A stretch of DNA of 64,000 bases from Bacteroidales bacterium (GTDB taxonomy: Bacteria; Bacteroidota; Bacteroidia; Bacteroidales; UBA932). Positions 45,186-54,572 of the stretch are shown one piece after another. The DNA lies in the NCBI GenBank assembly GCA_017962235.1, contig JAGCVS010000005.1:83373-147372 (forward strand), read 5' to 3'. Made by a program: the position numbers and the translations under genes. The first letter of the stretch is position 1; every line of letters starts with the position of its first letter. Under the pieces are notes generated by a model. The model was not told the DNA's origin. It searched no databases and saw only the letters and a program-made list of their open reading frames with translations.

Positions 45186-45720
45186 GTGTGTCGTCTTCGA
45201 GACCGCCGTCGTAGATCTCCTCTTCGCCCTCTTCCTCGTCTTCGTCATCCTCGTCATCGTCATAATCTATCGCAGGGGCGCCTGCGCCGCGGACGGGATT
45301 CTCATAGAGGTAATCTTCATATTTGTCGGCGAACTGACCGGGGTTGTGACCTTTCTCTGCCAGCAGCAGCGGATAGCTGCGGCGGGGCTCCTCTTCAATC
45401 TCGCCCTCCAGATAGAGGTTGATCATGCGCTTGGAACGGAGGTCGTATATGAGTTCGATGTGCACCTGTTCGCGGGACACGACATCGGCAAAGGTTATCT
45501 TGTCAAGGGTGCCGTCGCCCAGGTCAAAGAGACCGTACTGCCCTGTGCACTTGCCGTTTGCATCATAAGCCTTGTATATCACCATCTGGTCTGTGGAAAA
45601 GCACAGCTCCCCGAGGATGAAACGGTTGAAACGGAAAAGGTTCATGTCTGCACGTACAGCCCACTCACGCATAAACACCCTGCTTACAGGGACGGTAGCC
45701 TTTATCTTGTATATCTTCAT
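45178..45720 (-). CDS. pRiA4b ORF-3-like protein
   Basis: The 180-residue product (ATG 45720) starts MKIYKIKATV and has strands followed by LFRFNRFILGELCFSTDQMVIYKAYDANG, a form of the plasmid pRiA4b ORF-3-like (IS1096 passenger TnpR-like) family, in Bacteroidota often a stand-alone chromosomal gene. It ends with a run of Asp and Glu residues (about 150-180). No transposon features surround it, so the family name should not be read as a sign of a mobile element. The function is unknown. It overlaps miaA by eight bases. Confidence 0.75.
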   Translation of the reverse strand: MKIYKIKATVPVSRVFMREWAVRADMNLFRFNRFILGELCFSTDQMVIYKAYDANGKCTGQYGLFDLGDGTLDKITFADVVSREQVHIELIYDLRSKRMINLYLEGEIEEEPRRSYPLLLAEKGHNPGQFADKYEDYLYENPVRGAGAPAIDYDDDEDDEDEEEGEEEIYDGGLEDDTLD

Positions 45721-45745
45721 ATCACACGTATCTTTTGACACTTTG

Positions 45746-45776
45746 CAAATGTACAAATTATGGCGTATATTCGCAA
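45746..45776 (-). promoter_or_regulatory. Promoter of the pRiA4b ORF-3-like gene and miaA
   Basis: On the minus strand TTG (45776-45774) is followed after 20 bases by TACATTTG (45753-45746), 26 bases before the ATG at 45720. Confidence 0.75.
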
Positions 45777-45781
45777 CTCAA

Positions 45782-46405
45782 ATGAACCTCGGGTCACAAT
45801 CTCCGTCAGATTGCTACAAGAGCATCGCCTCCCCCTCCAAGGGCATCTTCAAGGACAAGGGGAGCAAGTTTCTCGCTTTTGCCTATCCAGTAGAAACAGA
45901 AGATGAGATAAAGGCCATCGTCGCCGGCATCAAGAAGGAATACTTCGATGCCCGGCACCACTGTTATGCATGGCGGCTGGGGCATCTGGGCGACAAATGG
46001 CGCGCAAACGACGACGGCGAGCCCTCTTCCACCGCCGGCAAACCCATCCTGGGGCAGATTGTCTCCAATAACCTGAGCGACATCCTGATTGTGGTGGTGC
46101 GCTACTTTGGCGGCATCCTGCTGGGCACTTCCGGCCTTATCAACGCATACAAATCGGCATCCGCAGAGGCAATCGCCGCCGCCACAGTGGTGGAAAAGGT
46201 TGCCACCGTGCGCTACCGCATCTGCTTTGACTATGCCCAGATGAACGCCGTGATGAAGTGCCTGAAAGATTTCCGCCTCTCCCCCATGAATACTATATTT
46301 GATAATCAATGCTCCCTTGAGGTAGATATACGTCTGAGTACCACTAATTCATTTACAGAGTCTATTAGAGACAAGTGTATTAGATTTGAGCCCGAAGGGC
46401 GATAG
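45782..46405 (+). CDS. YigZ/IMPACT-family protein
   Basis: The 207-residue protein starts at the ATG at 45782; an in-frame ATG at 45750 lies within the divergent promoter. The family core includes GSKFLAFAYPVETEDEIKA, ARHHCYAWRLG, DDGEPSSTAGKPILGQI and IVVVRYFGGILLGTSGLINAY, which define UPF0029/IMPACT proteins. The C-terminal DUF1949 part is present (about 135-207). The role in bacteria is unclear, although a link to translation regulation has been proposed for the eukaryotic relatives. Confidence 0.9.
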   Translation: MNLGSQSPSDCYKSIASPSKGIFKDKGSKFLAFAYPVETEDEIKAIVAGIKKEYFDARHHCYAWRLGHLGDKWRANDDGEPSSTAGKPILGQIVSNNLSDILIVVVRYFGGILLGTSGLINAYKSASAEAIAAATVVEKVATVRYRICFDYAQMNAVMKCLKDFRLSPMNTIFDNQCSLEVDIRLSTTNSFTESIRDKCIRFEPEGR

Positions 46406-46409
46406 TAAG

Positions 46410-46430
46410 TCCCTTCCCCGGGGGAAGGGA
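46410..46430. repeat. Near-perfect palindrome after the YigZ gene
   Basis: TCCCTTCCCC (46410-46419) and GGGGAAGGGA (46421-46430) are perfect arms around one base. It lies five bases after the stop at 46405 and is followed by ATTTAGGGATGGGGA. It may act as a terminator or be a short extragenic palindromic repeat. Confidence 0.55.
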
Positions 46431-46446
46431 TTTAGGGATGGGGACG

Positions 46447-46538
46447 CGTTATAAGCAGCATGTGCGGTAGGAAGAAGTTTCGCAAGACTTCCAAACGCAC
46501 AAAACAGTATTAACAATTTTCTTGCGAAACTTGAGCAC
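46447..46538 (+). promoter_or_regulatory. Pseudoknot-like leader before pyrB (copy 1 of a duplicated element)
   Basis: After CGTTATAA (46447-46454), an outer stem TGTGCG (46461-46466)/CGCACA (46496-46501) and an inner stem GGAAG (46470-46474)/CTTCC (46488-46492) present a 13-base loop (46475-46487) that is fully complementary to 46520-46532. That second strand ends six bases before the pyrB ATG. Loop pairing and hairpin may exist together in part or as alternatives. No Shine-Dalgarno sequence and no TAnnTTTG box are seen in this gap. The same design, with pairing-preserving changes, lies at 56515-56608. Confidence 0.72.
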
Positions 46539-47444
46539 ATGCCAAAGAGTCTGATTTCTATAAACGATTTCTCAAAAGAGGATATCCTGCATATACTCTC
46601 CGTTGCGCGGGAGATGGAGGCCAACAAAACGCAGCGGCTGCTGGAAGGCAAGGTGGTCGCCTGCCTGTTCTTCGAGCCCTCCACCCGTACCCGACTCAGC
46701 TTTGAGACCGCCGCCAAGCGCCTGGGCGCCAAGGTCATCGGCTTCAGCGATGTCACCAACACCAGCATCAGCAAGGGGGAGACGCTCAAGGACACCATAA
46801 AGATGGTCTCCAACTATGTGGACATCATAGTGATGCGGCACCCGCTGGAGGGAGCGGCGCGCTACGCAAGCGAAGTGTGCGACCTGCCCGTGGTGAATGC
46901 CGGCGACGGCGCCAACCAGCACCCCAGCCAGACGCTGCTGGACCTCTACACCATATTGCAGACCCAGGGCAGGCTGGACAAAGTGACCATAAACATGGTG
47001 GGCGATCTGAAATACGGCCGCACGGTGCATTCTCTGCTGCAGGCGATGTCCCACTTTGACCCGACATTCATCTTCACCGCCCCCGACGCGCTGCGCATGC
47101 CGGCGGAATACAAGACCTTCCTGCAGAAGCGCGGCATACCGTATACCGAAACCGATTCGCTTTCGGAGCACCTGTGCGACTGCGACATACTTTACATGAC
47201 CCGCGTGCAGCAGGAGCGCTTCAGCGACCCCATGGAATACGAACGGTTCAAGGACGTATACCGACTGGAGAAATCGATGCTGACCGGCGTGCGGGAGAAC
47301 ATGAAGATACTCCATCCCCTGCCGCGCGTTGGCGAAATCGCGGAGGATGTGGACAACACCCCCTACGCATATTATTTCAAACAGGCGGAGAACGGCATGT
47401 ACGTGCGCATGTCCATCATCGCCTGCCTTCTGGGTTACAAATAG
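46539..47444 (+). CDS. pyrB: Aspartate carbamoyltransferase, catalytic subunit
   Basis: The 301-residue enzyme has the carbamoyl-phosphate site [12 protein letters not shown] (45-56) and [12 protein letters not shown] in the aspartate-binding half. It makes N-carbamoyl-L-aspartate, the first committed intermediate in pyrimidine synthesis. pyrI follows 12 bases after, so it should form the E. coli-like c6r6 holoenzyme under CTP/ATP control. The gene is preceded by the structured leader described at 46447-46538, which may add mRNA-level control. Confidence 0.97.
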   Translation: MPKSLISINDFSKEDILHILSVAREMEANKTQRLLEGKVVACLFFEPSTRTRLSFETAAKRLGAKVIGFSDVTNTSISKGETLKDTIKMVSNYVDIIVMRHPLEGAARYASEVCDLPVVNAGDGANQHPSQTLLDLYTILQTQGRLDKVTINMVGDLKYGRTVHSLLQAMSHFDPTFIFTAPDALRMPAEYKTFLQKRGIPYTETDSLSEHLCDCDILYMTRVQQERFSDPMEYERFKDVYRLEKSMLTGVRENMKILHPLPRVGEIAEDVDNTPYAYYFKQAENGMYVRMSIIACLLGYK

Positions 47445-47456
47445 AACATACGCACC

Positions 47457-47921
47457 ATGTCAGAGAGAAACACACAACTCAAGGTGAGTGCCATTAAAGA
47501 CGGCACCGTGCTGGACCACATACCCGCCGGGAGGCTGTTCCAGGTGGTTGACATCCTGGACCTCAGCCACTGCAGCAACCCCGTCACCATCGGGGTCAAC
47601 CTGGAAAGCAAGTCGCAGGGGCGCAAGGGCATCATAAAGATTGCCGACCGCTTCTTTGAAGACGAGGAACTGAGCCGCATCGCGCTGGCCGCGCCGGAGG
47701 CTACGGTGAACATCATCAAGGATTATCAGGTGGTATCCAAGAAAAAGATAGAACTCCCCGCAGAGGTGGTCGGAATCGCAAAATGCTCCAACCCGATGTG
47801 CGTTACAAACAACCAGGATGTACCCACCAGGTTCACCACAGTGGTCGAGGGAGAAAAAGTGAAACTATTGTGTCACTATTGCGAGAAAACCACAGAAGAA
47901 TTTGTACCTTTACGTCATTAA
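47457..47921 (+). CDS. pyrI: Aspartate carbamoyltransferase, regulatory subunit
   Basis: The 154-residue subunit has an N-terminal nucleotide-binding domain (about 1-100) and a C-terminal zinc domain with Cys110, Cys115, Cys139 and Cys142 (CSNPMC...CHYC). It binds CTP or ATP and transmits the signal to the PyrB trimers. It lies 12 bases after pyrB and 30 bases before serC. Confidence 0.97.
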   Translation: MSERNTQLKVSAIKDGTVLDHIPAGRLFQVVDILDLSHCSNPVTIGVNLESKSQGRKGIIKIADRFFEDEELSRIALAAPEATVNIIKDYQVVSKKKIELPAEVVGIAKCSNPMCVTNNQDVPTRFTTVVEGEKVKLLCHYCEKTTEEFVPLRH

Positions 47922-47951
47922 CAAGAACGATAAATATAACAGATACTGCAA

Positions 47952-49025
47952 ATGAAAAAAGCTTACAATTTCAACGCCGGCCCTTGCGTACTGCCCAAGG
48001 CTGCCATCGATGCGGCGATTGAGGCACTCAAGGATTTCAAAGGCACCGGAATGTCGGTGATAGAGGTTTCGCACCGCAGCAAGGAGTGGGGCGAAGTGAT
48101 GGACGAATGCCGCGCTCTCTGGCGCGAACTGCTCCACATCCCGGAAGATTACGAGATACTGTTCATGGCGGGCGGCGCCTCCACCCAGTTCCTCACGGTT
48201 CCAATGAACCTGCTGGAAAAGAAGGCTGCCTACCTTGAGACCGGCGTGTGGGCGAAGAAGGCCTGCAAAGAGGCTTCTGCACTGGGCGAGACGGTGGTTG
48301 TGGCATCTTCTGCAGACAAGACCTTCAGCTATATACCCAAGGGCTGGACAATCCCCACCGACGTGGATTATTTCCATATCACTACAAACAACACCATATA
48401 CGGCACCGAAATCCGCGAAGATTTTGACAGCCCCGTGCCCCTGGTAGCCGATATGTCTTCCGATATCATGAGCCGCCCGGTGGATGTCAAGAAGTACGGC
48501 ATCATCTACGGCGGTGCACAGAAGAACGTGGGCCCCGCCGGCGTTGCGTTCTGCATAATCAAGAAAGACCTGCTGGGCAAGGTGAGCCGTCATATCCCCA
48601 CCATGCTCAACTATCAGACCCATATAGACGGCGGTTCCATGTTCAACACCCCGCCCGTGTTCTCTATCTTTGTGATGAACGAGACCCTCAAGTGGCTCAA
48701 GGGGCTCGGCGGTGTGGAGGCAATCCACAAAATCAATGTCAAGAAGGCGCAGATGCTTTACGACGAGATTGACCGCAACAGCATGTTTGTGGGCACCGCA
48801 GCCAAGGAAGACCGCTCCATCATGAACCTCTGCTTTGTGATGGCTCCCGGCAAGGAGGCTCTTCAGGACGAGTTCCTCGCCTTTGCAAAGGAGCGCGGCA
48901 TGGTGGGCATCAAGGGTCACCGCAGCGTGGGCGGCTTCCGCGCTTCGCTGTACAACGCATGCCCCGTGGAGGCCGTAGAGGCTCTGATAGCATGCATGCA
49001 GGAATTCGAAAAACTTCATAAATAG
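47952..49025 (+). CDS. serC: Phosphoserine aminotransferase
   Basis: The 357-residue PLP enzyme begins [14 protein letters not shown], the SerC signature, and the PLP lysine is Lys191 in [12 protein letters not shown]. It converts 3-phosphohydroxypyruvate to phosphoserine, and also serves in pyridoxal phosphate synthesis. serA follows six bases after its stop. serC-serA-DUF1015 is a conserved trio in Bacteroidota. Confidence 0.97.
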   Translation: MKKAYNFNAGPCVLPKAAIDAAIEALKDFKGTGMSVIEVSHRSKEWGEVMDECRALWRELLHIPEDYEILFMAGGASTQFLTVPMNLLEKKAAYLETGVWAKKACKEASALGETVVVASSADKTFSYIPKGWTIPTDVDYFHITTNNTIYGTEIREDFDSPVPLVADMSSDIMSRPVDVKKYGIIYGGAQKNVGPAGVAFCIIKKDLLGKVSRHIPTMLNYQTHIDGGSMFNTPPVFSIFVMNETLKWLKGLGGVEAIHKINVKKAQMLYDEIDRNSMFVGTAAKEDRSIMNLCFVMAPGKEALQDEFLAFAKERGMVGIKGHRSVGGFRASLYNACPVEAVEALIACMQEFEKLHK

Positions 49026-49031
49026 CATATC

Positions 49032-49955
49032 ATGAAAGTTTTAGTCGCTACAGAAAAACCCTTTGCGGCAGCTGCCGTAGCGGGTATCAGAAATATTGTG
49101 GAGGGTGCGGGACACACTCTCGCCCTGCTGGAGAAATACACCTCCAAGGAGGAACTGCTGGCAGCCGTGGCAGACGCCGACGCGCTGATTGTCCGTTCGG
49201 ACAAAGTCACCGCAGAAGTAGCTGACGCTGCAAAAAAACTCAAGATAGTTGTCCGCGCAGGAGCCGGATTCGACAACCTTGACCTCGATGCCCTGAGCGC
49301 ACACAAGGTGGTGGCCATGAACACCCCCGGCCAGAACGCCAACGCAGTTGCAGAGCTTGCCATCGCCATGATGATTTACATGTGCCGCAACCAGTTCACC
49401 CCCGCCACCGGCAGTGAAATAATGGGCAAGAAAATCGGCATCCAGGCCTATGGCAACGTGGGCCGTCTGGTGGGCCGCAAGGCAGAGGCGCTGGGCATGA
49501 GCGTGATGGCTGTGGATCCGTTTATCCCCGCTGAGAAGATTAAAGAGATGGGCGCCGAACCCGCCGCCAGCGTAGAGGAACTCTATTCCAGCTGCAACTT
49601 TGTATCGATTCACATCCCCGCCACCCCCGAGACCATTGGCAGCATCGGTTACGAGCTGATTACCAAGATGCCCAAGGGGGCCACTCTGATAAACACCGCC
49701 CGCAAGGAGGTGATAGACGAAGCGGGGCTGGAGAAGGCTCTGGAAGAGCGTCCCGACCTCAAATATGCCACCGATATCGCCCCCGGCAACTACGCCGCTC
49801 TGCGCGAGAAGTTTGGCGAGCGGGTGTTTGCCACTCCCAAGAAGATGGGCGCCCAGACCGCTGAGGCCAACCTCAATGCCGGCCTGGCAGCGGCCAATCA
49901 GATCTGCGCCTTCTTCAAGGACGGCTGCACCAAGTTCCAACTGAACAAATTCTAA
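49032..49955 (+). CDS. serA: D-3-phosphoglycerate dehydrogenase, short form
   Basis: The 307-residue NAD-dependent dehydrogenase has the D-2-hydroxyacid dehydrogenase fold, with the dinucleotide-binding region GKKIGIQAYGNVGRLVGRKAEALGM and the active-site motifs ALIVRSDKV and LINTARKEVIDE. It lacks the C-terminal ACT domain found in many SerA proteins, so serine feedback through ACT is not expected. It sits between serC and the DUF1015 gene. Confidence 0.93.
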   Translation: MKVLVATEKPFAAAAVAGIRNIVEGAGHTLALLEKYTSKEELLAAVADADALIVRSDKVTAEVADAAKKLKIVVRAGAGFDNLDLDALSAHKVVAMNTPGQNANAVAELAIAMMIYMCRNQFTPATGSEIMGKKIGIQAYGNVGRLVGRKAEALGMSVMAVDPFIPAEKIKEMGAEPAASVEELYSSCNFVSIHIPATPETIGSIGYELITKMPKGATLINTARKEVIDEAGLEKALEERPDLKYATDIAPGNYAALREKFGERVFATPKKMGAQTAEANLNAGLAAANQICAFFKDGCTKFQLNKF

Positions 49956-49961
49956 TCACAT

Positions 49962-51257
49962 ATGGTAAAAGTAAAACCTTTTGCTGCACTTCGGCCGCCT
50001 AAGAAATATGCGGCCGAAGTTGCTTCTCGCCCCTACGATGTGCTCAACTCGGAGGAGGCCAAGGCAGAAGCCGGCGAGAAATCGCTGCTGCACATTATCA
50101 AACCCGAGATAGAGTTCGACCCCATAGCCGGTGAGCACGAGCCGCGCGTTTACGCAAAGGCTGTGGAGAACTTCAAGAAATGGCAGGCCAACGGATGGCT
50201 GGTGCAGGATGCACAGGAGCACTACTACGTGTACGCTCAGACCATGGACGGCCGTACCCAATACGGACTGGTGCTGTGCGCTTATGTAGATGATTATCTG
50301 AACGGCGCCATCAAGAAGCACGAACTGACCCGCAAGGAGAAGGAAGACGACCGCATGCGCCACTTCCGCGACCAGAACGCCAACGTAGAACCGGTATTCC
50401 TCGCATTCCGCGATAACTCGGTGCTGGGCGACATCATCCGCCGCACCGTGTCAGGCCAGCCGGAGTACGATTTTGTAGCAGAAGACGGCATCGGCCATAC
50501 GCTTTGGGTAATCACAGATGCGGCCGACACTGCCGCCATAACATCCGCCTTTGACGCCATCCCCGCCATGTATATCGCAGACGGCCACCATCGCACCGCC
50601 GCCAGCGTCCGCATAGGGGTAGAGAAGCGCGAGCAGAACCCCAACCATCGCGGCGATGAGGAGTACAACTATTTCATGGCGGTCGCTTTCCCGCAGAGCG
50701 AGCTCAAAATCATGGATTACAACCGCGTGGTCAAAGACCTCAACGGCCTCACCGCAAAGCAGTTCATAGAGGCTCTGCAGAAGGATTTCGAGGTGGAGTG
50801 CCGCTGCGACTGCACCCTGGACGGGGGCAAATGCGAGTGTGAACTCCCCTGCCACTGCCCTTCTACCGTTCCCTACAGGCCGGAGAGACTGCACAACTTC
50901 TCCATGTATCTGGAGGGGGTATGGTATTCCCTCACCGCAAGGCCCGGCACTTACAACGACAGCGACCCCATCGGCGTGCTGGACGTAACCGTACTCTCCA
51001 ACCTTGTACTTGACAAGATTCTGGGCATCAAGGACCTGCGCACAGACAAACGCATAGACTTCGTGGGCGGCATCCGCGGCCTGGGCGAACTCAAGAAACG
51101 GGTGGATTCCGGCGATATGGCGGTGGCCTTCGCCCTCTACCCCGTTTCCATGGACCAGCTCATCAACATTGCCGATACCGGCAACATTATGCCCCCCAAG
51201 ACCACCTGGTTCGAGCCTAAGCTCCGCAGCGGACTCTTTATTCACAAATTGAATTAA
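49962..51257 (+). CDS. DUF1015 family protein
   Basis: The 431-residue protein has the family features KVKPFAALRPPKKYAAEVASRPYDVLNSEEA near the start, then IADGHHRTAASVR (about 205-217) and the end KTTWFEPKLRSGLFIH. Members of DUF1015 are SerC/SerA neighbours in many genomes and have been proposed to act in serine metabolism, for example as ADP-dependent serine kinase-like proteins related to SbnI/SerK; this is not evident from the sequence. It follows serA by six bases. Confidence 0.88.
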   Translation: MVKVKPFAALRPPKKYAAEVASRPYDVLNSEEAKAEAGEKSLLHIIKPEIEFDPIAGEHEPRVYAKAVENFKKWQANGWLVQDAQEHYYVYAQTMDGRTQYGLVLCAYVDDYLNGAIKKHELTRKEKEDDRMRHFRDQNANVEPVFLAFRDNSVLGDIIRRTVSGQPEYDFVAEDGIGHTLWVITDAADTAAITSAFDAIPAMYIADGHHRTAASVRIGVEKREQNPNHRGDEEYNYFMAVAFPQSELKIMDYNRVVKDLNGLTAKQFIEALQKDFEVECRCDCTLDGGKCECELPCHCPSTVPYRPERLHNFSMYLEGVWYSLTARPGTYNDSDPIGVLDVTVLSNLVLDKILGIKDLRTDKRIDFVGGIRGLGELKKRVDSGDMAVAFALYPVSMDQLINIADTGNIMPPKTTWFEPKLRSGLFIHKLN

Positions 51258-51317
51258 TTTTCATATCTTAGTGAGAATTTTCGCACGCGACAATTATTAT
51301 CAACAAACAATAACATT

Positions 51318-52586
51318 ATGACAGAGACTAAAAAACAGAACTACACACCCGCCATCATCGTGATGTTTGCCCTCTTCTTCATGATTGCATTCGTCACCAA
51401 CCTCGCAGGTTCCATGGGCGTGGTAGTAACCAACCAGTTTGGCGCAAGCAAGGCCCTGAGCCAGCTTGGCACACTCGCAAACTTTATCGCTTACGCCTGC
51501 ATGGGCATCCCCGCAGGTATCATCCTGCGCCGCAAGGGTTATAAATTCACCGCCCTGGCAGCAGTAATCGTAGGCTTCATTGGTGTTGCCATCCAGTTCC
51601 TCAGCGGTTATGCAGAGAGCTTCTTCGTATATGTGCTTGGCGCATTCGTGGCAGGTTTCTCAATGTGTATGCTCAACATCGTTGTCAACCCCATGCTCAA
51701 CACTCTGGGCGGCGGCGGAAACAAGGGTAACCAGCTCATCCAGATGGGCGGCAGCTGCAACTCCATCGGTGGTACCATCGCTCCCATCCTGGTAGGTTGG
51801 CTGGTGGGCGGTTCCATCGCAGATGCTACCGTTGCAAAGGCAGCTCCCGTGATGATTATCGCCATGGCAATCTTTGCCATCGCATTCCTGGTAATCCTCT
51901 TCACCAAGATCCCCGAGCCGCACATGGAAACCGCAGAAGAGAAGGCTGCACGTCTGGCAGGCGACGCCAAGAAAGACGCACACAGCCCTCTGAGCTTCCG
52001 TCACTTCGTGCTGGGTGCAATCGCCATCTTCTTCTATGTGGGTATTGAGGTCGGCATCCCCAACACTGCCAACATCCACTTCTCCAGCCTTAGCACCGTG
52101 GGTCCCGCAGTTGCAGGCTTCTTTATCGGCGCATACTGGTTCTGCATGCTCATCGGCCGTCTCATAGGCAGCGCAATCGGCGGCAAGGTTTCCAGCAAGG
52201 CCATGCTCATCACCACCTCTTCAGTGGCTATCCTGTTCCTGATCCTGGCGATGTTCATCCCTGAGAACTCCACCATCACCATCGGCTCCAGGACCATCCC
52301 TCTGAGCTTCGGCTTCCTGACCCTCTGCGGTCTGTGCACCTCCGTGATGTGGGGTTCCATCTTCAACCTGGCAACCGAAGGCCTGGGCAAATACACTGCA
52401 CCCGCTTCCGGTATCTTCATGACCCTGGTTTGCGGCGGCGGTATCATCCCGTTCCTGCAGAACCTGCTGGCAGACAAGGTCGGCTCCATCCCCAGCTACT
52501 GGCTTATTGTAGCTTGCCTTGCATTCCTGCTCTACTACGGTCTTGCAGGTCACAAGAACGTTAACAAAGACATCCCTGTTGAATAA
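51318..52586 (+). CDS. MFS sugar transporter (FHS/FucP-like)
   Basis: The 422-residue protein has 12 membrane helices and resembles the FHS family of sugar-proton symporters (FucP, GlcP), for example with NIVVNPMLNTLGGGGNKGNQLIQMGGSCNSIGGTIAPIL in the middle. A ROK kinase gene follows 19 bases downstream, so the pair probably imports and phosphorylates glucose or a similar hexose. The substrate cannot be read from the sequence. Confidence 0.85.
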   Translation: MTETKKQNYTPAIIVMFALFFMIAFVTNLAGSMGVVVTNQFGASKALSQLGTLANFIAYACMGIPAGIILRRKGYKFTALAAVIVGFIGVAIQFLSGYAESFFVYVLGAFVAGFSMCMLNIVVNPMLNTLGGGGNKGNQLIQMGGSCNSIGGTIAPILVGWLVGGSIADATVAKAAPVMIIAMAIFAIAFLVILFTKIPEPHMETAEEKAARLAGDAKKDAHSPLSFRHFVLGAIAIFFYVGIEVGIPNTANIHFSSLSTVGPAVAGFFIGAYWFCMLIGRLIGSAIGGKVSSKAMLITTSSVAILFLILAMFIPENSTITIGSRTIPLSFGFLTLCGLCTSVMWGSIFNLATEGLGKYTAPASGIFMTLVCGGGIIPFLQNLLADKVGSIPSYWLIVACLAFLLYYGLAGHKNVNKDIPVE

Positions 52587-52605
52587 TCTGTAATCGATAG
52601 CTAAT

Positions 52606-53559
52606 ATGGATAAACCTTACGTAGTAGGCGTTGATATAGGTGGTCAGACCACCAAGATCGGCATCGTGGACCGTCGCGGCGACATCGTTGCCCAGACTGT
52701 GATCACTTCTAAATACGGTGCCGACGAAGGCGAAAAGTTCATGGATTCGGTGTGCAACGCCATCCGCGACCTTGCGAAGGGCGTGGGCATGGACCAGATT
52801 GGCGGCGTGGGCATCGGTGCCCCCAACGGCAACTTCTACACCGGCGAGATAGCTTTCGCACCCAACTTGCCCTGGGCAAAGAACGGTGCAGTACCTTTGA
52901 AGAAGTATATGGAGAAGAAGCTGGGCGTTCCCGTAACCCTCACCAACGATGCCAATGCGGCAGCTATGGGCGAGATGAAATACGGTGCAGCCCTGGGCAT
53001 GAAGAACTTCATCATGATTACCCTTGGCACCGGCGTGGGCAGCGGCATCATCATCAACGGTGAGCTGGTATACGGTCACGACGGTTTTGCAGGCGAGCTT
53101 GGCCACACTAACGTGGTGCGCCACAACGGCCGTCTGTGCGGCTGCGGCAAGCAGGGCTGCCTTGAGGCTTATGCCTCTGCAATAGGCGTTGCCCGCACTG
53201 CACGCGAATGGCTCTCTTCTGAAAAATACAAAGACAGTCTTCTGAACGATGTTGAAGAGATCACTTCAAAGGACGTTTACGAGGCTGCCGTGAAGGGCGA
53301 CAAACTCGCAATTGACGTATTCAACTTTACCGGCGCCATGCTGGGCCGTCAGTTTGCCGATTTCGTAGCCTTCAGCGCACCCGAGGCCATCGTGGTGTTC
53401 GGCGGTCTGGCAAGGGCCGGCGAATTCATCTTCAAGCCGCTCAAAGAGGCCATGGAAGCCAACCTGCTCCCCATCTGGAAGGGCAAGGTAGCCGTGCTCC
53501 CGTCCAGCCTCAAAGAGTCCGACGCCGCTATCCTGGGCGCAAGCGCCCTCGCATGGTAA
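52606..53559 (+). CDS. ROK-family sugar kinase, probable glucokinase
   Basis: The 317-residue kinase has the phosphate-binding loop DIGGQTTKIG (10-19), the second loop LGTGVGSGII and the ROK zinc motif GHTNVVRHNGRLCGCGKQGCLEAYAS. It probably phosphorylates glucose, although other hexoses such as mannose, N-acetylmannosamine or allose are possible in this family. It is adjacent to the MFS sugar transporter gene. Confidence 0.9.
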   Translation: MDKPYVVGVDIGGQTTKIGIVDRRGDIVAQTVITSKYGADEGEKFMDSVCNAIRDLAKGVGMDQIGGVGIGAPNGNFYTGEIAFAPNLPWAKNGAVPLKKYMEKKLGVPVTLTNDANAAAMGEMKYGAALGMKNFIMITLGTGVGSGIIINGELVYGHDGFAGELGHTNVVRHNGRLCGCGKQGCLEAYASAIGVARTAREWLSSEKYKDSLLNDVEEITSKDVYEAAVKGDKLAIDVFNFTGAMLGRQFADFVAFSAPEAIVVFGGLARAGEFIFKPLKEAMEANLLPIWKGKVAVLPSSLKESDAAILGASALAW

Positions 53560-53579
53560 CCCACATACGGTATACGTAT

Positions 53580-54572
53580 ATGAAAAGATTCTTTTCTATT
53601 ATATTGATTGCTGCTGCAGCTCTTTCCTGCAGCAGCAATTCGTACACCGTGAAGGGTACAATCACTCCTACAGACGATATTAAGGACGCTCTGGTAATCC
53701 TGCACAACGAGTTTACCGATGTTTCCGATACCGCCGTTGTGGTTGGCGGCAAGTTCTCCTTCAAGGGAGAGGCCGACCCCACCGCACTGGTTTCCGTAGC
53801 GCTCAACAACGGTCCCCGCACCATCAACCGCGCACTGTTCGTGCCCGAGGCTGGCACCATCACCATAGACTTGGATTCCACTGACCGCGTCCAGGCAGGT
53901 CCGCTCACGGAGAGCCTGCATGAGCTTATGGCTGGCATGAACGCCGCCACAGATGCCGAATCCTTCACCGATGCCTGCGACAAGGCGTTCAAGGATAACA
54001 AAGACAATGCTGTGGGCTATCTGGCACTCATGCAGAGGCTGTTCCTCTTTGACACCCCCGCAGAACTGGACGAATATGTGGCAGAGGCTGCCGACTTCAT
54101 CAAGAACGATGAGCAGGTGTCAGACATGCGCACCACTCTGGATGCGCAGCAGGCCACTGCTGCCGGCTGCCAGTACAAAGATATCCAGGGCACCGACGCT
54201 GCCGGCAACCCCCTTGCGCTCTCTGCGTTTGTGGGCAAAGGCAAGTATGTGCTGATAGATTTCTGGGCATCCTGGTGCGGCCCCTGCCGGGCAGAGATTC
54301 CCAACCTGATCGAGGTGGACAAAGCCTATGCAAAGAAGGGCGTGCAGGTTATCGGTATCAACGTGTGGGACAAACGCGACGCGGCTCTCAGGGCTGTGGA
54401 GCAGATGGGTATGAAATATCCAATTATCTTCACTGATGATAAGACCCCCACTGACGATTACGGCATCTCCGGCATCCCTCAGATACTGCTGATCGGCCCC
54501 GACGGAACCATCCTGCAGCGCAACCTGCGTGGCAGCGGTATCGCCGATGCTATTGACAAATATGTGAAATAA
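53580..54572 (+). CDS. TlpA-type thiol-disulfide oxidoreductase lipoprotein with DUF4369-like N-terminal part
   Basis: I start it at the ATG at 53580, which gives a clean lipoprotein signal (Cys17 in ALSC); an upstream ATG at 53553 overlaps the ROK gene. The 330-residue product has an N-terminal DUF4369-like beta domain (about 20-110), a helical linker, and a thioredoxin-like domain (about 195-330) with the active site WASWCGPC (Cys233, Cys236) and a cis-proline segment GIPQILLIGPDG. It should be a periplasmic reductase or resuscitator of disulfides, common in gut Bacteroidota. Confidence 0.9.
   Translation: MKRFFSIILIAAAALSCSSNSYTVKGTITPTDDIKDALVILHNEFTDVSDTAVVVGGKFSFKGEADPTALVSVALNNGPRTINRALFVPEAGTITIDLDSTDRVQAGPLTESLHELMAGMNAATDAESFTDACDKAFKDNKDNAVGYLALMQRLFLFDTPAELDEYVAEAADFIKNDEQVSDMRTTLDAQQATAAGCQYKDIQGTDAAGNPLALSAFVGKGKYVLIDFWASWCGPCRAEIPNLIEVDKAYAKKGVQVIGINVWDKRDAALRAVEQMGMKYPIIFTDDKTPTDDYGISGIPQILLIGPDGTILQRNLRGSGIADAIDKYVK

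Noticed and set aside
45178..45720. Transposon remnant, from the IS1096 passenger name of the family
   Set aside because: No inverted repeats, target duplication or transposase are present; chromosomal copies of this family are common in Bacteroidota.
46461..46532. Integron attC site
   Set aside because: The GTTRRRY and RYYYAAC core sites are absent and no cassette array or integrase is present.
46473..46534. Invertible promoter or recombinase site from the AAGTTTCGCAAG inverted repeats
   Set aside because: The arms are only about 34 bases apart, too short for a usual invertible promoter; no recombinase gene is near; the G-U changes in the outer stem point to RNA.
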